Positions 1 to 11,998 of a stretch of DNA of 64,000 bases are shown piece after piece. Source of the stretch: Sternotherus odoratus (Eukaryota > Chordata > Testudines > Kinosternidae); contig JAVMKO010000006.1 in the NCBI GenBank assembly GCA_032164245.1, forward strand, positions 10,431,001 through 10,495,000, read 5' to 3'. Below the pieces are notes generated by a model. The model searched no databases. It saw nothing but the letters and a program-made list of their open reading frames with translations, and had not been told where the DNA came from. Position 1 is the stretch's first letter; the number at the start of each line of letters is the position of its first letter. The position numbers and the translations under genes are program-made.

Positions 1-177
1 GTGATGGTCTTTACTGCCACAATACTGCTCTAGGACGTCTATTGATCAGTGACTAGAGACCATAATTCCATGAGCACCAGTGCAGATAAAGGACCTTTTT
101 GCACAGCTTTTGCACCACTGGACACTGCCTTGTTTCAATCAGTGAAATGCACTCTTCATGGAACATTGGTTCATTGA

Positions 178-304
178 ATCAGAGAGGTAGCCGTGTTAGT
201 CTGGAATAGCAGAGGTAACAAAGTCCTGTGGCACCTTAAAGACTAACTATAAAGTTTTGAAGCATAAGCTTTCGTGGGCTAATACCCACTTCGTCGGATG
301 CAAG
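178..304 (-). mobile_element. Penelope-like element fragment, 3' end
   Basis: On the + strand the block reads ATCAGAGAGGTAGCCGTG…, then GGCACCTTAAAGACTAAC, then AAGCTTTCGTGGGCT and CACTTCGTCGGATGC. These words recur at 14.1, 20.2, 29.2 and 52.1 kb. At 20.5 kb they are linked to a Penelope-like C-terminal coding remnant, which gives the class and the minus orientation. A six-base CATTGA occurs on both sides (172-177 and 305-310) and may be the target duplication. A hammerhead-like core lies at 259-302. Confidence 0.75.
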
Positions 305-2505
305 CATTGAGTATCCCAATGACAGTAGGATTATCCCAATGTTGCAAATAGGGGATTCAGCCTCCCAAGACACCGATTTTTTGCAGCTCCTCATGTTTGC
401 ACTGGGAAATTCACAGAAAATTCATGCCTGGTTTTCTTCCTATCAGAAATCTAATTTGTATAAGACTTATCCAACCATTTCCTCCTTGCATGAATGAAGC
501 TTACAAAATGTTACCTTTTTGTATATTTTGAATTGTAGTGTGTGATATAATTGCGTCCCTTGAACGAATAAGGAAAGTGCAGGCTCTGCTTACTAGTGGG
601 TTTTTCCCCCTTATGGTACATGCTCATCCTGGAGACCTGAAGAAATACACAGACTCGGTATCACTACTGATCTTGTGATCGTGGATATGACTAGACCATG
701 AGTTGAAAGAGAGATTGTTCAGTCTTACTCCCAGTGTGTTACAGTTAAGGTCAGTATCAGAACATGGGCAGGGAAGATATGATGGGCTGATAGACGCACA
801 AAAAACCCAGATAAAGGCTACCCGAGGCTGCAGCTTCTAGTTAGAAGCACAATCGTGCACCTCGACTTCTAGCACCACTGTCTGCTTCAGAGTCCATAAA
901 AGATGTTTCCGGGGTTCCTTCAGCCACGTCCAGCAGAGTCCAGGAGATATGCTCTCATTGGAGAGCAGGACCAAAGTGATGTCAGCCAAATAAAACATCT
1001 TGGAAATAAGTTGGAAACCTCCAAACAGGGACTCTAGAACCCAGAGTCAAAAGAGTGAAGGGTAGAGGCGTTGCACAGGCACTGTGTAGAGAAATGTCAG
1101 TGGTGGATGTGGGGGTGGGCAGCATTATAGCAAAAACCTGGGTGATCTGGGTGTTCCTGAAAATGCTGGTAGGTTGAGGTGAATGTACGGGATTCCACAG
1201 TGCAGAAACCTTGAAGGACCATTTTCTGAGCCCCTTAGCCCCAGTGAGGAGCATCTTACTCTGCAAGTAGCTCTGACTGACTTCAGTGGGAATACATCTC
1301 CTTGTTAGTAAAGGTATTGGATTCCAGCGTCAAGTGGGTGCGAATGGATCACCCAGGTTAGGTATTGGGATGTTAAGAGAGGCTGAAAGCACTCAGCATT
1401 CTTACTCCTGTTTTTTGTGGGTATCTTAGCTGAGGAAATTTCTTGACAGGAGAGGCGGGTGTTTTCATCTTTTACAGCATTGTTAGGAAGGCATGACTGA
1501 GTCACATGGGCAGGTATGAAATGCTCTAAAACTGGCCCAAAGACCTCCACATGAGATGGGAGGAACACTTGTGTGCAAACAAAATAGCTTATCGGGTGAC
1601 TCAGATCAAAATGCTGCAAATCTTCTCCAAGGTAAAATTACAGCCGCATCATGATTGCTCCTCTCACAGCCAGAATGTTGTTGTTGCACAAGAACTTTGT
1701 TTCTTGACTTGTTTATTAGGAGAACTTTTAGGTTTTGTAAGCAGTATGTCTACACTAACTCTTCTGATGTCTGTATCGCAGTTCAGTTTTGCATGTGCAC
1801 ATATTTTGCACAGCAGCTGTGTCAACTTAAATCTTGACATACTGGGGTTAGGGATGTGCACACCCTAAACATTTGTTATGCTAGCTTTTCCTGTATGAGC
1901 AAGCATGATTGGTCTCCTGCTTGCTCTACTCTAAGGTTTGGCCTAAATGTCAATAGCAAATGAAAACATCAGGTGACTGGTGGAGTCATGGCAGAGTACA
2001 AAGGCACACCTGTAATTCTGCAACTCCTAATGTTTAAAAAACCCCAAGTCTGGCTCTTAAAAATATCTCTTTCCCCCCTCTCCCCCCCGGCCCCAATGTT
2101 GTGGGTCCTTTTTTGTTGCCTTCTGGTTTCTCAGCCATTCAGCTGCCCTAAGGTCACCTTTTCAAGTTCTTCTCTGCAACCATGAGGACTAGAAACTTTT
2201 AAAAATGAAAGCTGAGATTCTCATGTAATTGCCCCAGGAGCAGGCAGGTTAAGTAAAACTGCAAATGTCCTAGACTTCATAAGGAAATCGCACGGGTTGG
2301 GTCCCTCTGAAAATTTTCATCTCCATAATCAGTAGAAACTCTAACAACGCACTCTTCTATGTAAATGTGGGAAATGGCTGATGAGAGAACTGAGGTAATG
2401 AACCTTTGAAGGGAAGGTTGGTACCAGAAGCAAAAACATGTTGAATGGGGAAGGTATTTCTAAATTGTAAGCATTTCCGTGCTGGGACTTAGAGGTAGAC
2501 AGTGT
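305..2505. other. Intronic sequence, nothing recognised
   Basis: There is no exon, RNA gene or repeat that I can name with confidence. Short open frames on both strands here look like chance. Confidence 0.5.
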
Positions 2506-2509
2506 CGGA

Positions 2510-2760
2510 TTCCTGGCCTTTATTTAGAGATGCACCGGTTTATGTCTAAATTGGTTTAAAAACAGATTTAGTACTGGAGAGTATGTCTTAAATTGATTTA
2601 AATTTGGTTTATATCGATTTTACTCAGCTAAGCTAAATCTGTTTTAAAATGGCTCCAATCTACTTATGTGTGTCCATCCGGAGATTTATGCTGAACTAAC
2701 TAAATCAGATTAAAGTCACACCTTAACTAATGCAAGTTTGAATGTAAGACCAGGCCCCAG
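2510..2760. repeat. Probable MITE-like repeat rich in TTTAAA words
   Basis: This block repeats words such as AATTGGTTTAAAA, AACAGATTTAG, TTAAATTGATTTAAAT and TAAATCTGTTTTAAAA in both orientations. That is typical of imperfect palindromic non-autonomous DNA transposons in sauropsid genomes. I could not fix exact termini or a target duplication. Confidence 0.4.
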
Positions 2761-2799
2761 TCAAGATTAGGATTTCTGGGTACTGCAGTAATATACAAG

Positions 2800-3640
2800 G
2801 CAGAATCTTCTGGCAAAATGAGACCGGGCCATAATTTCTCTGTGTGTTCCCATTTAAATAAGATAAATAATACTCAAGCAATGTAATGCCTTGATTAGTC
2901 TTCAGGGGGCAGATAATTAAAACAGTTATGTAAATTTCACTTTTTGTCTAATTTAAATTTCTCTCTGGAGAATTAATATTAATTTTTCTCCTGTAGCTTA
3001 GATGCTGTTAAATAGAACATGGGATCTTTAAAGTAGTGGTTTGTGATGGATATTGTGATACTGCATTCACTTTCACTGGTCTCTGAGACTTTTTTTTTTC
3101 CTTTGTCAGTTAAGTTACCCACTTGTTTTAAATGGGAACAGTCTTTTAGTTTATGTATTAGATTAAAATGTGCTGCTTTTACAACCATTTTATTAACAGA
3201 ATTAGCTTGGGTACATTAGGATATTTATAAAACTCTTTCTATGGAACTGTGAAAAATCAAATCTTGAGTGAAATGCAGTGTCGTGTACACAGCTTTAATG
3301 CATATGTTTAATAAAGCACTGGGAAGAATTTTTGTGTTGCCATGGAAATGAAAATTCATCACAGTGCAGGTTTTGTTGTAAAATAGCATTTTATTAAAGA
3401 ATCTTATAATGTGAAAAAATCATATTTAAGAAAAATGAAGCCTTTACTAATTTTAAAGTAAAAATCTATTTTTTTAATTAATTTATTTCTAATTTATAGT
3501 GTTAATTTATGCTAGCTGTTTGCATTTTGCTTTGGGGAAATGGGAATATAGAATTGGATCTCTAGAAATGTATTAACATTAGGGTTATTTAAAAAAACTC
3601 TTTTAAAACTAAAATGTGGGCTGATGCTACTTGGCTGTCA
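2800..3640. promoter_or_regulatory. AT-rich block, candidate conserved non-coding element
   Basis: The block is AT-rich with low CpG, has no recognisable repeat, and contains dense homeodomain-type words (TAATTAAAA, AATTAATATTAATT, TTAATTAATTTATT). This resembles deeply conserved intronic enhancers, but conservation cannot be measured from one sequence. Confidence 0.3.
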
Positions 3641-3654
3641 CTTTAAAATAAAAA

Positions 3655-4560
3655 TTGGCTGACTTAATGCCATAATATTCTGAAGTCTGCCATAATATTC
3701 TGGTGGCCTCAGACACAAGCTGAATGAATTGCATGTTTCTGCTTATTAATTAAAGGTAAAGGACACACTCCATGGGCAGTGGCCTGTATTTTAAGTGTGC
3801 ATAATTGCAAATCTCAAAACCTGACCCCAAATTAGCCAAATGGGACTAGCCTGGGAAGCTGTCATTTGTTGCTATGGTGACAGGAATAGTGGTTTATTGG
3901 TGTATGTTAAATGTTTGATACTGAACGATTTGAAAATTCTTGTTTCTGATGCCAAATTAATTAGAGCCTTAACAGAGGAAAAACTCCATTTCTTACACTG
4001 GTGCCTTACAACTGCACAGGTTGTCGCACTCTGGGGATTAACAATGAAATGGGGAGCAGTGAAATGGAAAGCTTAGCAAGCAAGTCTTTGCATTCAGTCA
4101 ATTGAGGTCAGAGTACAAACGGGTGACTGGCTCTCCGCTTGGAAGAAAAAGGAGAATTTAAAGTAAAGCCAGGCATTTAATTAACTGTTTTAATTGTCCT
4201 GGAGGGAAAAGGTTAATTAGCAAACAAATGTAAGTGCAGCTCCTGCCCAACCTGCAATGAGAGTCCCTTGAATTGTTGCTATTTACAGAGCTTTCCATCA
4301 TCAAAGTAAATACTTTTGAATCTCAATACATCTCATAAATGAAGCAGCTTGGAGTCACTTGTTAAAGCAGGTGGGGGAATGCTGAGATGAGTCCTCTTTT
4401 GGCAGCCCTGTGAGCTCTCTCCTCTTTTTGAAAGGTGGTCTGTACCTCGTATGGATGGCTGCCAAATTATCCAATAAAGCAATTGGCATACGCAGCTAAT
4501 TATATGTAAAGTGAATGATACAATGGGAGGGATTAAATAGCCAGATAACATCGGCCTCCT
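3655..4560. promoter_or_regulatory. Candidate intronic enhancer with homeodomain-like sites
   Basis: This is repeat-free sequence with clustered core words: CTTATTAATTAAAGG near 3740, TTTAATTAACTG and TTTTAATTGTCC near 4180, GGTTAATTAGC near 4215, and GCTAATTATATG near 4495. A 14-base direct repeat (GCCATAATATTCTG) lies at about 3670 and 3690. Function is inferred from composition only. Confidence 0.3.
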
Positions 4561-6615
4561 TTAGGCTTCTTTTCTGAGGATTGCGTGTGGCTGTTCTCAC
4601 CGAGGGTTGGTTAAACAAGTAATTAAACCCAGCAAAGTAGCCAGGCCATATCCCTAGCCGGGGCAAATTGGCACAGTTCGCAGGGGCTAGGATGACTGCT
4701 GGAGTATCCCGAAAATACCAGCCTTTTGGAATGATGTGACCTTGTATACATGGTGCTTGTGAGGTCACACACACGGCCGATGACGTTTTGCAGAGTGCGC
4801 TGCCCTGCTGTGACTTTACACGCAAGGTGCCTTCAAGGTCACACCATACACAGGTTGCCATGTTGCATGAGAGCTCATGTTGGCAGGGGCAGAGCAGGGC
4901 ACTCTGCCCAGTGGCTTCCTCCCTGCGTCCACCGTGATTCCAAATACAACCCCATCCAGTTTTATAATCGTACCGGACAGGGACAAACCTTAGAAAAACA
5001 GGCGTAGCTGGCTCAAAACCAGGCGAATGCCTGCCTGAGCTGTGACAGCTGTACCAGCTTCTGCCCCGCGCTTCTCTACGGAGTTGCACCCAGCGGGGGT
5101 GGGCCTGCAGTCTGGCAGTCCTTTGTATATGTAACAGGTTTGAAATGATGGGTAACCCCATGCCACATGGACAAGCTAATGATAATCTCCCTGCAAGCCC
5201 CTCTGCTAACCCTAGTCCTATTTCAGAAACCAGCTCGCTGAGCTTGAAACTGAAAGGGGTCTTGTGATGTCTAAGAAGTGGGAACTTTGGTTGGCTTGTG
5301 CAGCTTTTACTAGCCCAGCTACCCTTATGACCCTCTACTTTGTGTATATGTTTGAAATTAACAGCTGTTAGAAGCATCAGTCATTATTATCTTGACAGAC
5401 CATTTAGTAACATTTTATGGACCTGCTTTGCTGCACTTTGCTCAAAACGTGGTGTTAATATCTCACCGGTTTATCAGTAGTTCTCCTTTTCTTGCCTCCT
5501 GGAGCAGCTCCAACAAAATTTACTTGTATGCTATAGATGTGGAGCTGCTTCCCAGATAATGGTATCTTAGTCTTTCTATTATTGTCCGTGGAGCCAGGGC
5601 CTTTCCACTTATTCCCTGCACTCTTATTTCTGTGGCACTGCTTGGGGAAACACCCGAGGTCTAGGGTTTAAATGCAGGCATGCTTGGGAAATTTTGTGAG
5701 CATCTTGTTTTCACATTCTCAGGGCACTTGTCAGTGTCCAGTTTTGCTATTCATCCCTCCTTGAATGTTAACATGGTCCTGAAAAGGCTGTGTCTCACCC
5801 TTTGAGCGCCACTACAATGCATGTTTGTTCTCACAATAGCCTCTTCAACAGCTGCTTCCAAAAAAAAGGGGGGGGGGGTTGAAGGGGAAAGAGGAGGATT
5901 TATATGGAAGGGCTCCTTGACAGGATTTTCATTGCAGAAGAATTCTTGAGTGCAAAAACTTTCTATGGAGACCTCCCCAGCACCTGCATCCAGTGCCCTT
6001 CCTGGAGAGCAGTTTGCTGGTTTTTAAGCCTCACATCTTGACCTTCCTCACAGATTCTTGGAGAGCATCTAGCAGTGGAGCAAAGTTGTGTATGCGTGTT
6101 TAAAAGTGTAGTGACCTGGTCTTGAGAAGTAAATTATTTGTGTTGTGTATAGGATTCAAAGGGGTTTTTGTGGTGGTCTTTTAAAAAAACAAAACAAAAC
6201 TTTTTTTTGTTTTGTTAGAAAGGTGCAAGGACAAGATTTTTAATATTGGGTTGGTTGACACCCCAGCATGCCCAAAAATTAGTGTTCCCATGATTATGGG
6301 TTTTTCATTTTTCCTGAAGTATGTGGCAGTTATCTGCATGGTGCTGATGGAGTGCAAGTAAGAAAAGGTATGCAATGAATTGCTGAACTCATTGGGATCA
6401 TAGGCAATTCAACTTCCCTTTTAAACAAGAAATTGTAGCCTCCTGGAAATCATATATAATCTTCCATCTGGCTGAGTAGAAAACCTTTGTCAGCACAGTA
6501 AGTGTAGTGCTTTTTATGCCCCAGACTCTTGATCCAGGACTGTCTTCTGCAGTTTTATAGTCATGGAGTAGGTAGGGCTGAAGGACACAGCAGAGATATG
6601 ACCAGGAGAAACATT
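4561..6615. other. Intronic sequence with a nuclear-receptor-like half-site cluster
   Basis: No gene or named repeat is seen. TGACCTTG, GAGGTCAC and TTCAAGGTCAC lie within about 100 bases around 4737-4840, resembling ERR/SF-1-type half-sites. A poly-G run of 11 occurs at 5868-5878. The minus strand is open for 293 codons (4496-5377) with no recognisable domain. Confidence 0.4.
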
Positions 6616-6700
6616 TCCATATCTTCATAGACTTTATGGCCAGAAGGCATCACTAGGATCGTCGTCTGGTTGCCTGTAATAGGCAAGGTCCTTTGTCTTG
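6615..6700. mobile_element. CR1-type LINE tail fragment
   Basis: The words CATAGACTTTATGGCCAGAAGG, CATCACTAGGATCGTCGTCTGG and TAATAGGCAAGG match the pattern of a common chelonian CR1-related tail (…AGAAGGGACCA…GATCATCTAGTCTGACC…). The fragment is short and old. Confidence 0.45.
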
Positions 6701-8079
6701 TATTAATAATTCCTGCATCAAAACCTTCCTTCTGTTTTAGCAGCAAGCATACTGTCACCCCTCCTCTGCTGCTTGGTATTTATGCCTGGATTTAATGTAT
6801 TAGAAAGAAAACTGCTGATTTTCCAGTACCAGTTGTGGTGTTGTGAAATAGATTAATCTGTTAACCTTTGAATATGAGCACTTGATTGTTTACTGGAACA
6901 GTGATATGAGTTCCTTTGATACCTCTGTATTTTTAATGGCTAAATTTACAGTATTGCTATAAACTTATTTGGCCTTAAATAGAGTGAAATGTGTTCTCAC
7001 AAGGCAACAGGCTCAGATGTACGTTTTAATATTTGATGAACACTGTAGTAGCTTATAATAAAAATACAAAAGCTAGTAAACACCTTTGATGTGAAAGGTT
7101 TTATGGTGCTAGCAGATGGGGCTTCCAAGGATCTAGCTGACAGCCAGGACAGAGTTAGCATACAAATTTGAGCATTTTCCAATTTCATCTACAGGAAATT
7201 AGTGAAATGGTAAATTTGGAATGTATTTATATTTAATCAAAATGTATAGGGTGTAAAACCTGTTTGAGTTCATGAGGCATAGGAGACATCATAAATTCAG
7301 AAAAAACCTAGGATGTATATAAGGTTGTTTATAGTCTCCCAAGATGTAGGGCTGTGGGGTTGAAATGTTCTCAGAGTGTCTGGAAGAGTAACCTCTAGGG
7401 ATGAGGGGATAGGTCAGTCTCTCTCTGTTAATTCAGCTGTTTTCTCTGCTGACAGTGACAGTAATGCATTGTGGAGGGTGGGGGAAGGAGGGGAGAGAAA
7501 GTGAGATGAATACACATGTTAACAGAATGTCTGTCCGGAAAAATATTGAGCTATAAACGCTACATATGTAGTACAGCTGATGTTCAGCTTTCACCATCAA
7601 CCTGGACTCTGCCCCTGCGTCTGTCCACCTTCCACATACAGGATGGAAACTATCCCATTTGATGCATGCAAATTAAGTCTGCTCTGATGAATATTTATAG
7701 TTGAGTATATGGAGCACCTGCTCTTGGTATAATGATATAAGTTACCCTTCTAGCTTGGAGTGGGTCAGTGGGGGAGGTGAACACCCACTATATGTCAGAA
7801 GTATGCAGGACAGACACTACTCACCAGGGGAGTTTGCTACCGATGCTGGAAACATCCCGATGTTTGTCATGAGCTACGCAGCTGATTGGTTCCAGTGCAG
7901 GGTGTAGGATCTCAGTGGGAACTGGTGACTTTGACTGATCTGAGGGAAGAGGAGCAAGGGGCTGGCAGTACCAGGTTGCCTGATGTACCAGGAGGGCTCC
8001 TGTCCATGCCAGCCACTTTTCTCAGGTATACACAGTATTGTCTGGGACAGTTTCTGTTGATGGGCCAGGGTAAAAATGG
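6701..8079. other. Intronic sequence, nothing recognised
   Basis: I see no exon, RNA gene or clear repeat. Frames open here are short and without known domains. Confidence 0.45.
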
Positions 8080-8182
8080 ATATTTGAGCTTATATACTAC
8101 CTGTATGGCCATGAGGATGTCATATTGGGCCGCAGCCGTGCGCTGATTGGGCCGCAAGCGGCCTGTGGGTTGAGAATCACTG
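8080..8182 (-). mobile_element. hAT-type terminal fragment
   Basis: The right end reads GGCCTGTGGGTTGAGAATCACTG, whose complement begins CAGTGATTCTCAACC, a hAT-like terminus. The preceding GGGCCGCAGC…GGGCCGCAAGCGGCC pattern is typical of hAT MITEs that start CAG…TCAACCNNNGGCC. No matching left end or 8-bp duplication of GACTAGAG was found, so it is partial. Confidence 0.55.
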
Positions 8183-8784
8183 GACTAGAGCAAGAAGTTG
8201 AGGTAACTTCTCTGTCAAAGTTTAGCTAGAGAGCGGGTTCCAGTCCATGATGAGAGTATATAGAATGTCTCTAAACTCTCCTCTCATTGCTAATTGCTAC
8301 CATGCTTCACCTTGGTAAAAACAGCCCTGGGTATGAGTCTCCTCTATAGTGTGGGGAAACCATTGCGGTTTATGAATAAAGCTGTTTCCTGAGTGGATCA
8401 AGAGAAGAGCAATTTTCAAACATTGAAAATTCGCTATTTCTGTCAAAAACTCCTCCAGTTGCCCATTACTTTAAAACAAACACAAAAATTCTCCTCCTGT
8501 GCAGTCCAGGCCCAAAGATATTTTTATGCAAGAAAGTGTTTTGGGAATCTGCCTGGGGCTGGTCACAGAGATCTGTATTTATATCTAATGGAAACACACT
8601 TGCTTCCTTGACTAAGGGCTCACAATTATGACTCCCTAATATTGATGCAAGCTGCTCTTGTTGGCTGGTGCTAGGTTTAAGTCCTCCAAGCTTCTGATCC
8701 TAAGGAGAAATTAGCTATTAGCTGTCACTTGGGCACGAGTGGTTTTGCTCTAATGCTTCATCCAACCAAGGTTTCCACACCAAG

Positions 8785-8940
8785 TGTGATTTGTGATTTC
8801 AGGGGCCCGTTGTGCTAGGCACTGTCCTGTCTCTGAACCAAAGAGCTTACAATTGAAGTCTGACTAGAAGACCAGTAGGTACACAGCAGACAGTAGACAG
8901 CAGAGCCCAAGGTAACTTGGAGACTAAAATGGCGAGAGGA
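8785..8940 (+). mobile_element. MIR/CORE-like SINE fragment
   Basis: It contains GTTGTGCTAGGCACTGTCCTG followed by CAAAGAGCTTACAATTGAAGT, the internal block of the same SINE-like family that is nearly complete at 39.4 kb. Confidence 0.5.
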
Positions 8941-10074
8941 ATCAGCATACTGTCAATTGCCTGACTCTTCTCCTTGGATCTCTCAAATCTTAGTGTATGG
9001 TTCTATTAGAAAATCCAGAGGGAGCTTGTAGCTTGTGCCGCCTGGGAGGCTGCACTGGGATTAGTGCTGGAGGAAAAAAACCTGGAATATATATTTTTTT
9101 CCTGTTATAGAAAAATGTCAAGATAAAGCTTGATGGAGTGATTATTTGTTTTGCAGTAGCACTCCCAATGTAATAGGTACTGTTCACCTATAGGAAGACG
9201 GATCCCTTCTTAAAGAGAGTCCCCATTAAGACCTTAAGGAAGCCACAGGTTTTGGGGCAGAGTGGATTCTGTATTCCCTTGTGGGTAGCTCATCAACCCT
9301 AACTTCAATGAAGACTTGCAGTTACCATGTGACTACTAGATTATCAGACTTGAATGCGTGTCACATTGGCCAATGATGAGCCCGTAGATATTTTTTTGAC
9401 AGTTTTTTTTTTTTAATATTACAAAAATGGGTTTGTGCTGTGTTTGTAGGATGGGGCTGCACAAGAGAATACGTTTCTGGTGATCCATGGTCTAGTTAGC
9501 AGCATTTGTGACAATCTCACAAGGTTTATGTGCAGGCAGAATGGCTCCCAACCCGAATAAGCAGATGAGGTCATTGATTCAGTGACCTGAGAGAAATGTC
9601 AAAGAGTTTACATCAGCTTTGATAGCTAAAATTTCATAGGCTTCAATGAAACTGCGTATGCTGAGGAACAGTTTAAATATGATAGAAGATATTTAACTCC
9701 TTAAGTGTCGGGCAGAGGAGCACATTGTGTGTTACTGCATTTATGGAAAACATGCTACCCCTCACATACGGTTAAACAAAATGAGCGATGGTCTTTCTTC
9801 CCCGCTCTCTCTTTTTCCATTGTATTTGGGAGCAAGGAACTAGAAGGATCCATGTTGGCTGGACAATTGATGACAAGACCAGTATCTGTCCTCTCAAATT
9901 TGGACCAATGCCGAAGCATGTTACTGTCAGTGCAAAGGAATTTAGATAGTATTTGTTACAAACACCATTGGTAACAAAAGTAAAAAGCACTATCTCTGTA
10001 CTCCCCCATTCTTAGTCTTCTCCCTTTGCCCCACGCCCCATCTAATCTACACGGAGGCCATGAATTTAAAAACA
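8941..10074. other. Intronic sequence, nothing recognised
   Basis: No gene or repeat can be supported in this stretch. Confidence 0.4.
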
Positions 10075-10390
10075 GGAGCCTGAAGTTTGGTTCTTGCAGT
10101 CCATCTTGAGGCACCTAAATAGTCGGCCATGTTTTCAAAAGCATGGCGTGTGACAGTCGCCATCTTGGCCAGCCCCAGGGATTGATGTGGGGACCTGTAG
10201 AGCTGAAAGCAGGAATTGCTTGAGCTCAAGGGCCAGGAACTGTAGCTGGCCTGTAACAGCCTCTCATCCTTTGGCGTGTGTGTGTGTGTGTGTGTGTTTT
10301 ACTCTCCTAAGGTCCCAGCACCGATAGACATAGGAGCAGCGTGGCCTTGGAAGTGGCGGCAGCTGCCACGCTGCCTCCTTCTTTCCACTT
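10075..10390. repeat. Degenerate interspersed repeat plus (GT)11 microsatellite
   Basis: The sequence around 10075-10250 contains GAGGCACCTAAATAGTCGG-type words like those at 10560-10690, suggesting parts of one AGGCACCTAAAT-type repeat. A clean (GT)11 run lies at 10276-10297. Confidence 0.4.
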
Positions 10391-10502
10391 AGGGTTGCCA
10401 CAAATAAAAAACAAAATGAACATCCGGGCTTGTCAAATGGCAGCCGGGCACACCAGCTGAAACCCAGACTGTCGGGGTGAAAACCAGATGGGTGGCAGCC
10501 CT
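10391..10502. mobile_element. Short TIR MITE
   Basis: The element begins AGGGTTGCCAC and ends GTGGCAGCCCT, near-perfect inverted termini 112 bases apart. TTA precedes and TA follows the GGG…CCC core, compatible with a TA target but not decisive. Confidence 0.5.
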
Positions 10503-11349
10503 AGGCTCCCATGGGCACTCATGGCTCCCACTGAATGCAGTGGGCGTGGCTGGGTGCTCATTGCCTCTGAAAAATCAGGCCACTTATGTAGCCACCTAAA
10601 AATGAATGGAAGAACATAACATTAGGCTCCTATCTTGGCGAGTATGTCTGATTTGGGTCCATAAGTCCTTCTTTCTGTTAAAGCCTAACCTGTATCTCCT
10701 GAGTGGGGAGTGGCTGGAAAGACAGCTCTGATTAACTTCGAACTAATGCTGTGTTTAGTTTTTCACGGTTGTGTTAAAAGCTTTGCATAAAAGCAGGCCA
10801 CATAACACGGAAGGGAGGGAAGGTGGTGTGATTAAAACAACTCCCTGCTGCTTTGTATTTCCAGACGGCATCAGGAGAGGAATCTGGGGGTGTAGCATTG
10901 TTGTGTAGAACAGTATGCAAGGTCATGGCGGACCAGACAGAGCAAATTAGATTCTGTTGAATGAGGAAAAAGACTAGAGATGGGACAAAGGAGTTCTGCT
11001 TTTAATAGGAAGCCTGGAATACAGGTGCCTCTGTAGCTCATAACTTCCTCCTCCTCTTCCCCTGCCATTAATCTTTTTGATTGTATTTTGCCTGTGACAT
11101 AACTTTCTGTGCCGTGATCACCTGTTAATACCAAAATCCCTGCAAGCTGAATGCATCTGCTCTTTTGTCACTAGTTTTGATGGAACCTAAAATGTATGCC
11201 CCTGTTTCAATTATCCTAGAGATTGTGCCTTTCTTATTTGTACTATTGAAATCCTATATTGAATTTTATGGGTTTCTTTTATGTTGTCACTACTTATATT
11301 TTTGTTCAGTAAACAATCTATATTAGGTACTTATCTGGGTACCATCTCC

Positions 11350-11572
11350 ACAGTGTCTGAGCACTCCGCAAACTCTAATGTATTTATCCTCTCATCACCC
11401 CTAAAGCAGGGAAGCTCAGTTATCTCCACTTTACTGATGAGGAACTGAGGCCCCGAGAAGCTCAGTGACTTGCCCAAGGTCACACCTGAAGTTTGCCGTA
11501 GAGCAGAGAATTGAATCTGGACTTCCCAAGTCCTAGCTTAGTGCCCTAGTCACTGGACCATCCTTTCTTGAA
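11350..11572 (+). mobile_element. MIR/CORE-like SINE
   Basis: The order of words is that of MIR-like SINEs: CCACTTTACTGATGAGGAACTGAGGC, CTCAGTGACTTGCCCAAGGTCAC, then GAATTGAATCTGGACTTCC and a CACTGGACCATCC end. This is the plus orientation by analogy with mammalian MIR. Confidence 0.75.
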
Positions 11573-11585
11573 GGAATCTGGATTA

Positions 11586-11708
11586 GGGTGACCAGATGTC
11601 CCGATTTTATAGGGACAGTCCCGATTTTTGGGACTTTTTCTTATATAGGCTCCTATTACCCCCCCCACCCCATGTCCCGATTTGTCACACTTGCTATCTG
11701 GTTACCCT
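11586..11708. mobile_element. 123-bp TIR MITE with an 11-bp target duplication
   Basis: The element starts GGGTGACCAGATGTCCCGAT and ends ATCTGGTTACCCT, so the first 12 bases are nearly inverted at the other end. Internal GTCCCGATTTT words recur. AATCTGGATTA lies at 11575-11585 and again at 11709-11719, an exact 11-base flanking duplication. TIRs with a duplication of 9-11 bases recall Mutator-like elements, but that class is inference. Confidence 0.75.
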
Positions 11709-11998
11709 AATCTGGATTAAGTGATGCATCCCCACTTCCCATTGGTAGTGACCTCAGGTGGAGGTCAGAGCAGGGCACGAATCTGTAAGGATGTTTAAAA
11801 GTGTCTTTCAAAGAAACAGTATTTTAGGAATTCACTGGAGCTGTCTGTAGTTGCATCTCTTTTATGTTACGGCAGAGACCCCTCATTTTGTAGGAGAATT
11901 AATATTATGTGAAACTAAAGAGAAAAGTCATTTGAAAGCAAATCTATTGTTTATATGACAGGATAGCACCTAGGAGAGCTGGTTAGGGACCAGGACCC

